Shown piece after piece: positions 24,973-38,800 of a stretch of DNA of 48,146 bases. Source of the DNA: JBJKRF01 sp046704785 (lineage in GTDB: Bacteria; Chloroflexota; Anaerolineae; Anaerolineales; Villigracilaceae); NCBI GenBank assembly GCA_046704785.1, contig JBJKRF010000134.1, forward strand, positions 1 through 48,146, read 5' to 3'. Position 1 is the first letter of the stretch; each line of letters starts with the position of its first letter. The notes beneath the pieces are model-generated. The model did no database searches. It saw nothing but the letters and a program-made list of their open reading frames with translations, and was not told where the DNA came from. Made by a program: the position numbers and the translations under genes.

Positions 24973-25592
24973 GCCCTAGTAGAACCAGTACCAAACCCAA
25001 AAAAGATGAAAACCCGTGGAGTTCCCCAGCCGTTATCGTTGCGATAATCGGTCTGGTGGGCACGCTGGTTACGCTTTATTTCAACTACTTACAATCGACC
25101 CGCCCGCTTGAACTGTCAGCTACCCAGACGGCGGAAACCCGTTTGTTGACCTCCTTTGTCTCCACTCCAACGCCCAGTTTGCTTCCCTTGACTCCAACGA
25201 CCCGGTCGACGCCGATTCCGGCGACTCTGACGGCGAGCCCTTCTCCAACATCTACGCCCACGTACACTCCTGTTTCGCCCACAGTGCCTCCACCGACGCC
25301 CAACGGTTTGCAGTACTGCGTTGCCGCACGGACGAGTATCTATGTGCGTAGCGGGCCGGGGACGACCTATGGCGCAATTGGCGTCCTGACCTTGCAGGAC
25401 TGTCTCTACCTGGACGGGCAGATCAGCGTGGATGATGTGGTCTGGCTGCATATTGCTGCCGGGCAGACGGATTATCCCGAACTCAATGGAGGTTGGGTGC
25501 GTTCGGATCTGGTGCGTCCGCAGGACTTTGACCAACTCCCGGCGTTGGTGTTGACGCCGACACCGACGCCCAGTATTACGCCCGAAGGATGA
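24969..25592 (+). CDS. Membrane-anchored SH3b-domain protein with Thr/Pro linker
   Basis: A 207-residue protein: a charged cytoplasmic N-terminus, one transmembrane helix (about 20-39), a Thr/Pro/Ser-rich extracellular linker (about 55-112) and a bacterial SH3 domain (about 115-187, ARTSIYVRSGPGTTYGAIG, VVWLHIAA, GGWVRSDLV). A second TPTPTP tail ends the protein. SH3b domains usually bind cell-wall or surface polymers. The start overlaps the receiver stop (ATGA), which is an unusual pairing and suggests the two act together. TPTPT linkers of this type are common in Anaerolineae. Confidence 0.85.
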   Translation: MSPSRTSTKPKKDENPWSSPAVIVAIIGLVGTLVTLYFNYLQSTRPLELSATQTAETRLLTSFVSTPTPSLLPLTPTTRSTPIPATLTASPSPTSTPTYTPVSPTVPPPTPNGLQYCVAARTSIYVRSGPGTTYGAIGVLTLQDCLYLDGQISVDDVVWLHIAAGQTDYPELNGGWVRSDLVRPQDFDQLPALVLTPTPTPSITPEG

Positions 25593-25631
25593 ATTGAGTG
25601 GGGCCATTGAATTTGCCGTTTAAAGGCCAAA

Positions 25632-25668
25632 CAAAAACGGGAGCGGCGTTGCGCCGCTCCCGTTTTTG
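25632..25668. terminator. Strong bidirectional terminator
   Basis: A perfect 17-bp inverted repeat with a 3-base loop: the left arm CAAAAACGGGAGCGGCG is at 25632-25648 and its complement at 25652-25668. The A5/T5 ends supply the T-tracts in both directions. It separates the SH3b gene from the convergent aconitase gene, whose stop is two bases away. Confidence 0.9.
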
Positions 25669-25669
25669 T

Positions 25670-28381
25670 TCACGCTCTGACCAGATTTCTTAGCACGGTA
25701 TGCAAGATACCGCCGTTGCGATAGTAATTAACCTCCACAGGCGTGTTCAGTAGCACCTGGGCCTGGAAGCTAAGAGTTGTGCCGTCCGGTTGGGTTGCCT
25801 GCACAGTAACGAACGCTTTGGGCGCCAAATTGTCTCCCAGCCCTTCGATGTCGAGGGCCTCATCGCCTTTCAAGCCGAGCGAGTCGATGTTCTGTCCGTC
25901 GGTGAAGCGCAGCGGCAGGATGCCCATGCCAATCAGGTTGGAGCGGTGGATGCGCTCGAACGACTCGGCGATGACCGCTTTGACGCCTTGCAGCATGGGG
26001 CCCTTGGCGGCCCAGTCACGACTGGAGCCGGTGCCATATTCTTTCCCGGCCAGTACCACAACCGGTGCGCCCGTTTCTTTATATTTCATCGCTGCATCGA
26101 AGATGTTCAGCTCTGCGCCGTCGGGTTGATGCTTCGTCCAGTTGCCTTCTTTTGGAGCCACCATCAGGTTCTTCAGGCGAATATTGGCGAAGGTGCCGCG
26201 CGCCATTACCAGGTCGTTGCCGCGACGTGAACCGTACGAGTTGAAATCGCGTGGCTGCACACCGCGTTCCTGCAAGTATTTGCCCGCCGGGCTATCGGCG
26301 GCGATGTTGCCTGCCGGGGAAATATGGTCGGTCGTAATCGAGTCGCCGAATACGCCCAACACGCGCGCACCGCGAATATCGGCGATGTGTGGCACCTCCA
26401 GCGTGAGCTCCTGAAAGAACGGCGGGTGGTGAATATACGTCGAAGCCTCGTCCCAGGCGTACAGGTCGCTGGACGTGACCTTGATCTCTTTCCACATCTC
26501 AGAGCCTTCGAAGACGCTCGCGTATTTGTCTGTAAACATCTGCGAGCGCACAGCCGTGGCGATGGTATCGCTGATCTCCCGTTGGCTGGGCCAGATGTCG
26601 CGCAGGTAGATAGCCTGGCCATCCGCGCCGGTTCCGAGTGGCTCGGAATCCAAGTCGATGTCGACGGTGCCGGCCAGCGCGTACGCCACAACCAGCGGCG
26701 GCGAAGCCAGAAAATTGGCCTTGACCAACGGATGGACACGCCCCTCGAAGTTGCGGTTGCCCGAAAGGACGGCTGCCGCGACGAGGTCGCTGCCGGTGAC
26801 GGCTTTCGCCACCTCCCCCGGAAGAGGCCCGCTGTTACCGATACAGGTGGTGCACCCGTAGCCGACCACATTAAAGCCTAGCTTGGCCAGTGGGTTGAGC
26901 AAATCGGCCTGTTTAAGGTACTCCGTCACCACGCGTGAACCGGGCGCAAGACTGGTCTTGACGTAAGGCCTGACTCTTAAACCCTTCTCCAGGGCTTTCC
27001 GGGCGACCAGCCCGGCGGCTACCATCACCGACGGATTGGACGTGTTGGTGCAGGAGGTGATGGCCGCGATGACCACCGCGCCATGCTTCATTTTCATCGA
27101 GCCGCCGTTCGTGCCGAAGGTGGCTTCGGTCTTGAGCGCTTCGGGCGTCAGGGCAAAGCCGCGTTCCTTCACCGGCGCAGAAAGTGTCTTCTGGAAGGTT
27201 TCCTTCAGCGCCGACATCGGCACGCGGTCCTGCGGGCGTTTTGGCCCCGCCAGCGAGGGAACCACGTCGCCCAGGTCCAGTTCGAGCGTGTCGGTGAATT
27301 CCGGATCGGGGGTATTCTCGTCGCGGAACAGGCCCTGGGCGCGGCAATACGCTTCGGTACGCGCAATTACCTCGTCGGGGCGCCCGGTCAGGCGCATATA
27401 GCGCAAGGTCTCTTTATCGACCGGGAAAAAGCCCATGGTCGCACCGTATTCGGGGGACATGTTGGCGATCGTGGCGCGGTCGGGCAGAGCCATCGAGTCG
27501 AGGCCGGGGCCGAAGAACTCGACGAATTTATCCACCACGCCTTTCGCGCGCAGCATCTGGGTGACGGTCAAAACCAGGTCGGTGGCAGTCACGCCGTCGC
27601 GCAGCTTACCGTGCAGTTTGAAGCCGATCACGTCTGGCAGCAGCATGTCCATGGGCTGGCCGAGTATCACGGCTTCGGCTTCGATACCGCCGACACCCCA
27701 ACCGAGCACGCCCAGGCCGTTGATCATGGTAGTGTGCGAGTCGGTGCCCACCAGACTGTCGGGGAAAGCCAGAGTCTGGCCCTCGTCCGTTTTGGTGCGC
27801 ACGACTTCGGCCAGGTATTCCAGGTTGACCTGGTGCACGATGCCGGTCATGGGCGGCACGACGCGGAAGTTGCTGAAGGCTTGCTGGCCCCATTTCAAGA
27901 ATTCATAACGTTCACGGTTGCGCTGGAATTCGATTTCTGTATTGCGTTGCAAGGCGTCCACGCTGGCGAAGAAGTCCACTTGCACCGAATGGTCGATGAC
28001 CAGATCGACCGGCACCAGGGGGTTGATTCGTTTGGGGTCGCCACCCAGGCGGGCGACAGCCGAACGCATGGCGGCCAGATCGACCACAGCTGGGACGCCG
28101 GTGAAATCCTGCATGACCACGCGGGCCGGCAGGAAGGGGATGCCCACTCTCCCTGCCGCGGGGGGTGCGGGCGTCCAGGCGGCGATGTTCTTGACGTCTT
28201 CTTGCGTGATCTCGCTATCATTGCACTGGCGCAATGCTGCTTCGAGCATAATGCGGATCGAGAAAGGCAGTTTGCTGAGTTGGGTCAGTCCGGCCTTTTC
28301 GAGTGCATCGAGACGATAGATGACGTATTGTCTGTCCCCTGCTTTTAACACGTCACGTGCCTTGAAAAAATCCTGTGGCAT
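25670..28381 (-). CDS. acnA: Aconitate hydratase (AcnA/IRP1 type)
   Basis: A 903-residue TCA-cycle enzyme interconverting citrate and isocitrate with a [4Fe-4S] cluster. The cluster cysteines are in SCTNTSNPSVM and GYGCTTCIGNSGPL. Other family segments are RVVMQDFTGVPAVVDLAAMR, LVGTDSHTTMINGLGVLGWGVGG and the swivel-domain GKEYGTGSSRDWAAKGP. Length matches AcnA (about 890-900). AGGAG lies nine bases before ATG 28381. It is monocistronic, ended by the shared terminator at 25632-25668. Confidence 0.97.
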   Translation of the reverse strand: MPQDFFKARDVLKAGDRQYVIYRLDALEKAGLTQLSKLPFSIRIMLEAALRQCNDSEITQEDVKNIAAWTPAPPAAGRVGIPFLPARVVMQDFTGVPAVVDLAAMRSAVARLGGDPKRINPLVPVDLVIDHSVQVDFFASVDALQRNTEIEFQRNRERYEFLKWGQQAFSNFRVVPPMTGIVHQVNLEYLAEVVRTKTDEGQTLAFPDSLVGTDSHTTMINGLGVLGWGVGGIEAEAVILGQPMDMLLPDVIGFKLHGKLRDGVTATDLVLTVTQMLRAKGVVDKFVEFFGPGLDSMALPDRATIANMSPEYGATMGFFPVDKETLRYMRLTGRPDEVIARTEAYCRAQGLFRDENTPDPEFTDTLELDLGDVVPSLAGPKRPQDRVPMSALKETFQKTLSAPVKERGFALTPEALKTEATFGTNGGSMKMKHGAVVIAAITSCTNTSNPSVMVAAGLVARKALEKGLRVRPYVKTSLAPGSRVVTEYLKQADLLNPLAKLGFNVVGYGCTTCIGNSGPLPGEVAKAVTGSDLVAAAVLSGNRNFEGRVHPLVKANFLASPPLVVAYALAGTVDIDLDSEPLGTGADGQAIYLRDIWPSQREISDTIATAVRSQMFTDKYASVFEGSEMWKEIKVTSSDLYAWDEASTYIHHPPFFQELTLEVPHIADIRGARVLGVFGDSITTDHISPAGNIAADSPAGKYLQERGVQPRDFNSYGSRRGNDLVMARGTFANIRLKNLMVAPKEGNWTKHQPDGAELNIFDAAMKYKETGAPVVVLAGKEYGTGSSRDWAAKGPMLQGVKAVIAESFERIHRSNLIGMGILPLRFTDGQNIDSLGLKGDEALDIEGLGDNLAPKAFVTVQATQPDGTTLSFQAQVLLNTPVEVNYYRNGGILHTVLRNLVRA

Positions 28382-28445
28382 AGTACGCTCCTTTGACGAG
28401 TTGTGCCCTCATCGCCTCCTGGCGGAGGCCCGATGGGGGAAAGCT

Positions 28446-28508
28446 CACCACAGAATCGCGAAGAACACAAAAGTGCGCTTTTGATGTCCTTGGGGGCTCT
28501 GTGGTGAT
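28446..28508. repeat. REP-like imperfect palindrome (CACCACAGA family)
   Basis: TCACCACAGA (28446-28455) and TCTGTGGTGA (28499-28508) are perfect inverted arms. The intervening bases keep partial complementarity and close on AAAAG-TGCG-CTTTT, so the whole 63 bases can fold into one long hairpin. The CACCACAGA...GAAGAACAC wording resembles short extragenic repeats I have seen in many environmental genomes. No other copy is seen in this window. The rest of 28382-28671 is non-coding, apart from a plus-strand open frame I do not trust. Confidence 0.6.
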
Positions 28509-28671
28509 GCTGACGGAAGGATGGGAAAAGCGCGCCTATCTGCGCGCAAATATCACCCGGTTTGATGCGTCCGGGCTGTCGTGGAATGCTTCGCCCGCTG
28601 GCGGTTGGGGCCTTTGGAAACGCGTCCGATCAAGCGGGTGCCGATTCTTTGCGATGCTTCCCGATGGACCG

Positions 28672-29712
28672 TTATTTTTTCAATTCTTTTGTGAGCGAAT
28701 CGACGAGTTTCTTTTTATCCGAATCTGGCAGGAAGGAGACCCGCGCAGCCGCCAGAATGCGTTCTGCGAGCGTCTCTTTGGAAAGCTTCATTTCCTCGCA
28801 GGCGATGCGGTACTCGTTGCTAAGTGTAATTTGTGAGATGGATGGATCGTCCGTATTGAACGTTACGTTCAACCCGGCCTGGAGCATCTTCGGCATAGGA
28901 TGGGCCGTGACGGATTCGACGACGCCGGTTTGATAATTGCTGGTCAGACAGACCTCGAAGGCGGTCATGCGGTCACGAGCCAAGGCCGTGGTGTATTCAT
29001 CTTCGAGTACGCGCACGCCATGCCCGATTCGATCTGCGTTGAATTTCTCGATGGCCTCCCGTACGTTCTGCGCGCCGCCCCATTCGCCGGCGTGGATCGT
29101 TACGTGCAGGCCGGCCTGGTGGGCCTCCTTGAACAAAGACAGAAATGGTTTGGCCGGATATTCGGCCTCGTTTCCGGCCAAATCTACGCCGATGATGCCC
29201 TGCTCGATGTTGTCTGTCGCCAGCCAGATGACTTGTTCGGCCAACTCGACGGACTCGTGTCGATTTACCGAGGCGATCAGGCGCACATCGACCTTGTACT
29301 TTTTGGAAGCATCCTTGGTGCTCTGGCAGACCCATTGCATCACATCGTGAAGCGGAAAACGCTCGGCGCGGCTCAGGGCTACCGGTGTGAAACGCAGCTC
29401 CATGTAACGGATGTTATCTTTTGCGGCGTCTTCGATGGCCTCGCGCGTGATGCGGTCGATCACTTCGGGCGAGCGGTAGAACATGCGTAAGGTGTTGAAC
29501 TTCGCCAGAAAATTCTCAAAGGTGAGCGGCTCTTCATCCTGCACCTGTACCAGGCGGCTAAGACGCACCACGCTGGCCGGGATGGTCATCCCGTGCTTGC
29601 GGGCTACATCGAGCATGGTTGGCAAGCGAAGCGAACCTTCCAGATGACGGTGAAGCTCCACCTTGGGAAGGCTGCGGTAGGGGTCGGAAGAAGAAAGAAA
29701 AGTATTTGCCAA
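28672..29712 (-). CDS. add: Adenosine deaminase
   Basis: A 346-residue zinc amidohydrolase of purine salvage (adenosine to inosine). Metal ligands are His21/His23 (VELHRHLEGS), the catalytic region is HVTIHAGEWGG, the third His lies in DRIGHGVR, and the metal-binding Asp is in NTDDPSIS. The only possible start before the first motif is TTG 29712, with a weak GGATGG upstream, so translation may be modest. A related adenine deaminase cannot be excluded by motifs alone, but the length and GEWGG favour Add. Confidence 0.9.
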   Translation of the reverse strand: MANTFLSSSDPYRSLPKVELHRHLEGSLRLPTMLDVARKHGMTIPASVVRLSRLVQVQDEEPLTFENFLAKFNTLRMFYRSPEVIDRITREAIEDAAKDNIRYMELRFTPVALSRAERFPLHDVMQWVCQSTKDASKKYKVDVRLIASVNRHESVELAEQVIWLATDNIEQGIIGVDLAGNEAEYPAKPFLSLFKEAHQAGLHVTIHAGEWGGAQNVREAIEKFNADRIGHGVRVLEDEYTTALARDRMTAFEVCLTSNYQTGVVESVTAHPMPKMLQAGLNVTFNTDDPSISQITLSNEYRIACEEMKLSKETLAERILAAARVSFLPDSDKKKLVDSLTKELKK

Positions 29713-29797
29713 GAAACGCCATCCAGGCTGTTATAGGTTTACAGTATGGCTCTAAGTATGGGCGGCGCCATCAATTGAAAGACCCTTAAGCTGTCTG

Positions 29798-33820
<4,023 letters not shown>

Positions 33821-33842
33821 GGGTTCCCTTTCCGAAGGGGAA

Positions 33843-33851
33843 ATTATAGCA
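33843..33851 (-). promoter_or_regulatory. Extended -10 promoter (TGCTATAAT) for secA
   Basis: On the minus strand the perfect nonamer ends 23 bases before the secA ATG, predicting a very short leader that still includes the purine-rich ribosome binding site. The -35 region (TTTTTG) is poor. Confidence 0.5.
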
Positions 33852-33902
33852 CAGGCCTTCCTGCACAAAAAAGAGTGGTTCTCTAGGATTTTTCGTGGAT
33901 TG

Positions 33903-34006
33903 AACGGATAGTTGGGGTGGGGGGGGGGGGGGGGCGGGGGGGCCCCCCCCCCCCCACCCGCGGGGGGGGGGGGGGTGGCCTCCCCCCCACACCCCAACAA
34001 TCCGTT
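33903..34006. repeat. Inverted repeat enclosing G/C homopolymer tracts
   Basis: A 17-base arm at 33903-33919 (AACGGATAGTTGGGGTG) matches the complement of 33990-34006 with one mismatch. Between them are runs of about 16 G, 13 C and 14 G. The region is non-coding, between secA and the GT2 gene. It may be a long hairpin; the homopolymer runs are also where assembly or base-calling errors are expected. The rest of 33821-34118 shows no gene. Confidence 0.65.
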
Positions 34007-34118
34007 TGGTCACGCTGATTCCCAAAGAGCCAAAAGAGTCACTTTGTGGGATTTTCTATTAATGAGGGGGGCAATGTGGGTGAGTCAGAAAACGTGTTTA
34101 ATCGAGCTCTCGATCAAT

Positions 34119-35612
34119 TCAAGCTTGTTGATTGAGCACATTCCGTGCGCGGGCGGCTTGTGCCTGGCGGTTCTGTAACAGGTTGAAACCGGAAATATAG
34201 AAGAAGCCCAACATTTCTCCTAGCGGCCAGGCGGCGTAGGCCGGGCCGAGGCGTATGGCCAGGATCCAGGCGGTCAGCAGGCTGTAGAGGCCCAACGCGA
34301 TTTCTCCCCAGATCATTGGGCTGACCGGGGATAAGAGGGTTTCATCCAACTCGCGTTCCTTCTCGCCAGGGCCCAGGTTGAACTTGGGCGTGGGGATGAA
34401 GGTGCCCGTCTTACCAAACAATCCTTCGATCACGGCCAGCGTGTTGCTGAGGGATAGTCCGATGCCTATCAAAACCAACAGCGGAACATGTTTGGCGCGC
34501 TCGAAGAGCCTGGGCGTCTGCGTTGCACCAGCCAACAGGAAGATCAGCGGCGGGCCAAAGGCGGCTACTACCGACCAAGGGAAGGCCTGGAAAATTTCAG
34601 GCACGAACACGCCCACTGGTAGGATGAGCAGGGCGCTGAATACCATCAGTGGTTGCGAGAAGTAAGCGGTCAGGTGCAGGGTGGCATATAAACGGGTATA
34701 CCAGGGCAGGTCTGGAGCGCTGAGCACCTGCGGCAAAAGTTTGCGGGCCACCTGCGTGGCGCCTTTTGCCCAGCGGAACTGTTGTTTCTTGAAGTCTTCC
34801 ATCATGATGGGCAACTCGCCTGGTACAACGGCGTCGGGGAGAAAGCCAATGCGCCATCCGCGCAGTTGGACCCGAAAGCTCAAGTCGAGGTCTTCCGTGA
34901 GTGTGTCACCTTCCCAGCCGCCCACGTCGTCCAGCGCGCTGCGCCGCCACAGCACGGCGGTCCCGTTGAAGGTGTTGAAAAGTTTGCTTCCCAGACGCGC
35001 GCCGTGTTCGACGATGAAGTGGGCGTCGAGCAGGAGACCCTGCGCACGCGTTAGCGAATTGAACTCGCGGTTGGTGTGTCCCCAGCGCGTCTGGATGCAG
35101 GCCATTTGAGCGTCATCCACTAACAAGGGAACCGTCTTTTTCAGCCAGCCGGGCGTAGGGATGAAGTCGGCGTCGAAAATGGCGACCAATTCACCCCGGG
35201 CCGTTTTCATGCCTTCTTTGAGATTGCCAGCCTTGAACTCCCTGTGGTTTTTGCGCTGAACTAGCTGAATGTTAAACCCTTTCGCCTGGTATTCATTAAC
35301 CAAGCGACGCGTAACCAGCGTCGTGTCATCAGTCGAGTCATCCAGCACTTGAATTTGTAACAGCGCCGGATCGTAGTCCATGCGCGAGACCGCTTTGAGC
35401 AGTCGCTCGATCAGGTGGCGTTCGTTGCAGACGGGTAATTGCACCGTCACGGTGGGCCAAGTGATCGGAATGGGGGCAGGCGCCGGTGTTTCCCGGCGCA
35501 GTTTCTTTATGATAAAGAGGGTAGCAGTTGTGAGACCGTACAGGCCATAGATCGTCAGGCCTGTAATCGCAACACCATAAAGAATTTTGAGCAGAATAAA
35601 TAAAGTTTCCAT
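34119..35612 (-). CDS. Family 2 glycosyltransferase, cellulose synthase/glucomannan synthase-like
   Basis: A 497-residue processive membrane glycosyltransferase. An N-terminal helix (about 5-30) precedes the GT-A domain with QVLDDSTDD, AIFDADFIP (DxD), TEDLDLSFR (TED) and QQFRWAKG (QxxRW), the D,D,D,QxxRW signature of beta-glycan synthases. Four or five C-terminal helices would form the translocation channel. The closest general type is CslA/BcsA-like enzymes. ATG 35612 has AGGAGG about nine bases upstream; an upstream in-frame start at 35654 is less likely. It is a single gene divergent from dnaE, with no BcsB or PilZ partner nearby. Confidence 0.9.
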   Translation of the reverse strand: METLFILLKILYGVAITGLTIYGLYGLTTATLFIIKKLRRETPAPAPIPITWPTVTVQLPVCNERHLIERLLKAVSRMDYDPALLQIQVLDDSTDDTTLVTRRLVNEYQAKGFNIQLVQRKNHREFKAGNLKEGMKTARGELVAIFDADFIPTPGWLKKTVPLLVDDAQMACIQTRWGHTNREFNSLTRAQGLLLDAHFIVEHGARLGSKLFNTFNGTAVLWRRSALDDVGGWEGDTLTEDLDLSFRVQLRGWRIGFLPDAVVPGELPIMMEDFKKQQFRWAKGATQVARKLLPQVLSAPDLPWYTRLYATLHLTAYFSQPLMVFSALLILPVGVFVPEIFQAFPWSVVAAFGPPLIFLLAGATQTPRLFERAKHVPLLVLIGIGLSLSNTLAVIEGLFGKTGTFIPTPKFNLGPGEKERELDETLLSPVSPMIWGEIALGLYSLLTAWILAIRLGPAYAAWPLGEMLGFFYISGFNLLQNRQAQAARARNVLNQQA

Positions 35613-35859
35613 ATACCACAGCCTCCTTTGCCAAACACAAAAACGCTCCCTCAATAAAATTGTAGCCAGTTTTCCGGCAATCGGGGCTTAACATCACATT
35701 AAATCACGCTGTGTGGCCGTTTGCCCGGATGTCGGATTATACCAACCTTCCCTGGCCGATTGACGCCATCCCAAAGTATCCAACAAAGATCCTAAGATTA
35801 AAAAGAACTTCTGTTCGAGAAATTTTAAGCCAACCGTCATGTTTCTTGTGGGGCCACGA

Positions 35860-35868
35860 TGCTATAAT
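35860..35868 (+). promoter_or_regulatory. Extended -10 promoter (TGCTATAAT) for dnaE
   Basis: A perfect extended -10 nonamer lies 28 bases before the dnaE ATG, with no strong -35. It is identical to the elements before the receiver gene and secA. Confidence 0.55.
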
Positions 35869-35896
35869 GACTCAAGCGCCTCCATGCTGATTTCCC

Positions 35897-38800
35897 ATGT
35901 CTGATCCCTTCGTTCACCTCCACGTCCATACGGTCTATTCGCTGCTCGACGGCTTTTCCAACGTCAAGAAGCTGGTCAAACGCGCCAAAGAGATGGATAT
36001 GCCGGCTCTGGCGATCACCGATCACGGCACCATGTTCGGTGTGATCGAGTTCTTCAACGCGGCCAGGGAGGCAGGCGTCAAACCGATCATTGGCATGGAG
36101 ACGTACATGGCCGCACGCGGCATGAAAGACCGCGACTCCAAGCTGGACAAGAAATCGAGCCATTTGCTGCTGCTGGCGGAAAACGAAACGGGCTACAAAA
36201 ACCTGTTGGCGATTGCCTCCGCCGCCCAACTGGACGGTTTCTATTACTATCCACGCATCGACCACGACTTCCTGGCCGCACACGCCGAGGGCCTGATCTG
36301 CACCTCGGGCTGCATGTCGGCTGAAATTCCGCGCGCGCTGCTCGATAGAAAGCCCGAAGAGGCCGTGCGGCGCATGAACTGGTATTACGATGTCTTCGGG
36401 CCGGATCGTTTCTTCGTCGAGTTGCAGCAGCACAATATCAAGGAACTGGTAGACCTGAACAAGACGCTGGTCGAGATGGGCGCGCGCTACTCGTCGAAGT
36501 TCGTCGCCACCAACGATGTGCATTACATCGAGCCGGACGACGCCAAATACCAGGACATCCTGCTTGCCATCCAGACCGGCGCGTTGCTGGCCGACAAGGA
36601 ACGCATGCGCATGAGCGACCCCTCGTATTACCTGCGTTCGCCGCAGGAGATGTCGGCGCTCTTTGCGGAAGTCCCCGAAGCGCTCTCCAATACCTTGCTG
36701 ATCGCCGAACGCTGCCAGGTGGATTTGGGCTTCAAGGGCTACCACCTGCCAGACTTTCCCGTGCCGCAGGGTTACGACGCCGAGACTTATCTGCGCAAGC
36801 TCTGCCAGGAAGGGGCGCTGCGTTGCTACGGGAAGAAGGCTGAAGGGGAGCAGGTGCGCAGTCGCCTGGAGTACGAGTTGGGCGTCATCCACAAGATGGG
36901 CTTCGATGCCTACTTCCTGATCGTCTGGGACTTGTGCCGCCATGCGCGCGAACAGGGCATCTGGTACAATGCGCGTGGCTCGGCAGCCGGTTCCATTGTA
37001 GCTTATACGTTGGACATTACCATCGTCGACCCGTTGGATCACGGCCTGATCTTCGAGCGTTTTCTCAACCCGGGCCGCATCTCCATGCCCGATATCGACC
37101 TGGACTTCCGCGACGATCTGCGCCCGAAGATGATGGAATACTGCGCCCGCAAGTACGGCGACGACAAGGTGGCGCAAATCATCACGTTTGGCACCATGGC
37201 CGCGCGCGGCGCGTTGCGCGATGTGGCCCGCGTGATGGACATCCCTATTCCCGAAGTGGACCGGGTAGCGAAACTGGTGCCCAACATCCCCGGCAAACCC
37301 ATTACGCTGACCGAGGCAATGGAGCAGGTGCCGGACCTGAAAACCATCTACGAATCCGACGGCACCGTGCGCGACCTGGTGGACACCGCCGTCCACATGG
37401 AAGGCGTCGTCCGCAACGCCGGCACGCACGCGGCTGGGGTGGTGATCGCCGACAAGCCGCTGATCGAGTATCTGCCGCTGCACCGTCCCACCTCCGGCTC
37501 GGAAGAGACGCCCATCAAGACGGTCACCCAGTTCGAGATGGGCATCCTCGACAGCCTGGGCATGCTCAAGGTCGATTTCCTGGGGCTTTCCACGCTGACG
37601 GTCATGGCGCGCGCCTGCGCTTTGATCAAGCAGCGCCACAACGTGGAATATACTTTGTCCGACATCCCCGTGGATGACCCGGAGGCTTTCAAGCTGTACG
37701 GTAGCGGTCAGACGGCGGGGATCTTCCAGGTGGAAGGCACCGGCATGACCCGCTGGATGATCGAGATGAAGCCGCAGAACCTCGATAACATCATTGCCAT
37801 GGTGGCGCTCTATCGTCCCGGCCCGTTGGACTTCATCCCCAGTTACATCAAACGTATGCACGGCGAAGAGCAGGTGGAGTATCGCCACCCGTCGATGGAG
37901 CCCATTTTCAAGGACACCTATGGCATCCCGATCTACCAGGAACAGATCATGCGCGCCGCCGTGGAACTGGCCGGGTACACGGCCTCCGAGTCTGACGAAC
38001 TACGCAAGGCCATTGCCAAGAAGCAGGCCGAGAAGATCGCCAAGCATAAGCACAAGTTCATCAAGGGCGCGGTCGCCAAGGGAATGCCGCAGGAGACCGC
38101 CGAAGCCATTTTTACCGATTGGGAAGAATTTGCGCGGTACGGGTTCAATAAATCTCATGCCGCCGATTACGGCGTGATCTCGGTGCAGACTGCCTTCCTG
38201 AAGGCGCATTATCCCGCCGAGTACATGACGGCGCTGATGTCGGTCTTCAAGAACGACACCGCCAAGGTCTCGCTCTACGCCTCAGAGTCGCGCGCGTTGG
38301 GAATTGACGTGCTGCCGCCCGATGTCAACTTCTCGGCTTTCGAATTTACCATCGAAGACCGCCGGGACGAACAGGGAGAACAACACTCCGCCATTCGCTT
38401 CAGCCTGGGCGCGGTCAAGAACGTGGGACAGGGTCCGGTGGACCTAATCGTCGCCGGGCGCGAAGATGGCGGTCCTTTCAAAGACTTGAACGATTTCGCC
38501 CGCCGCGTAGACCTGCGCGCCGTAGGCAAGCGCGCGCTGGAAAGCCTGATCAAGGTGGGTGCGTTCGACAGCTTCGGCGACCGCGCTGCGCTGCTGTCCA
38601 CGCTCGACCGGCTGGTCGCCACCAGCGCCAGCCACTTCCGCGCCGCCGAAGCCGGGCAGATGTCCCTGTTCGGTGCGGCCACCGGCGTCCAGGCGGAAGG
38701 CATCCGCCCGCCGCAAGACATCCACGTCGACCGGAAGGAAGCCCTCAACTGGGAGCGTGAGCTGATCGGCTTGTATCTCAGCGACCATCCGCTCTCGGCC

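Noticed and set aside
27083..28348. 421-codon frame antisense to acnA
   Set aside because: Shadow of aconitase with no domain and His/Gln/Val-rich composition.
28393..28836. 147-codon plus-strand frame upstream of and overlapping add
   Set aside because: It crosses the REP-like palindrome and the adenosine deaminase 3' end, with no recognisable motif or ribosome binding site.
33821..34000. 60-residue N-terminal extension of SecA
   Set aside because: It is Gly/Pro homopolymer translated from the G/C-run repeat. The family N-terminus begins at ATG 33820, and a promoter element lies within the extension.
35837..37888. 683-codon minus-strand frame opposite dnaE
   Set aside because: Long antisense frame produced by GC-rich third positions; dnaE is certain and the antisense protein shows no family.
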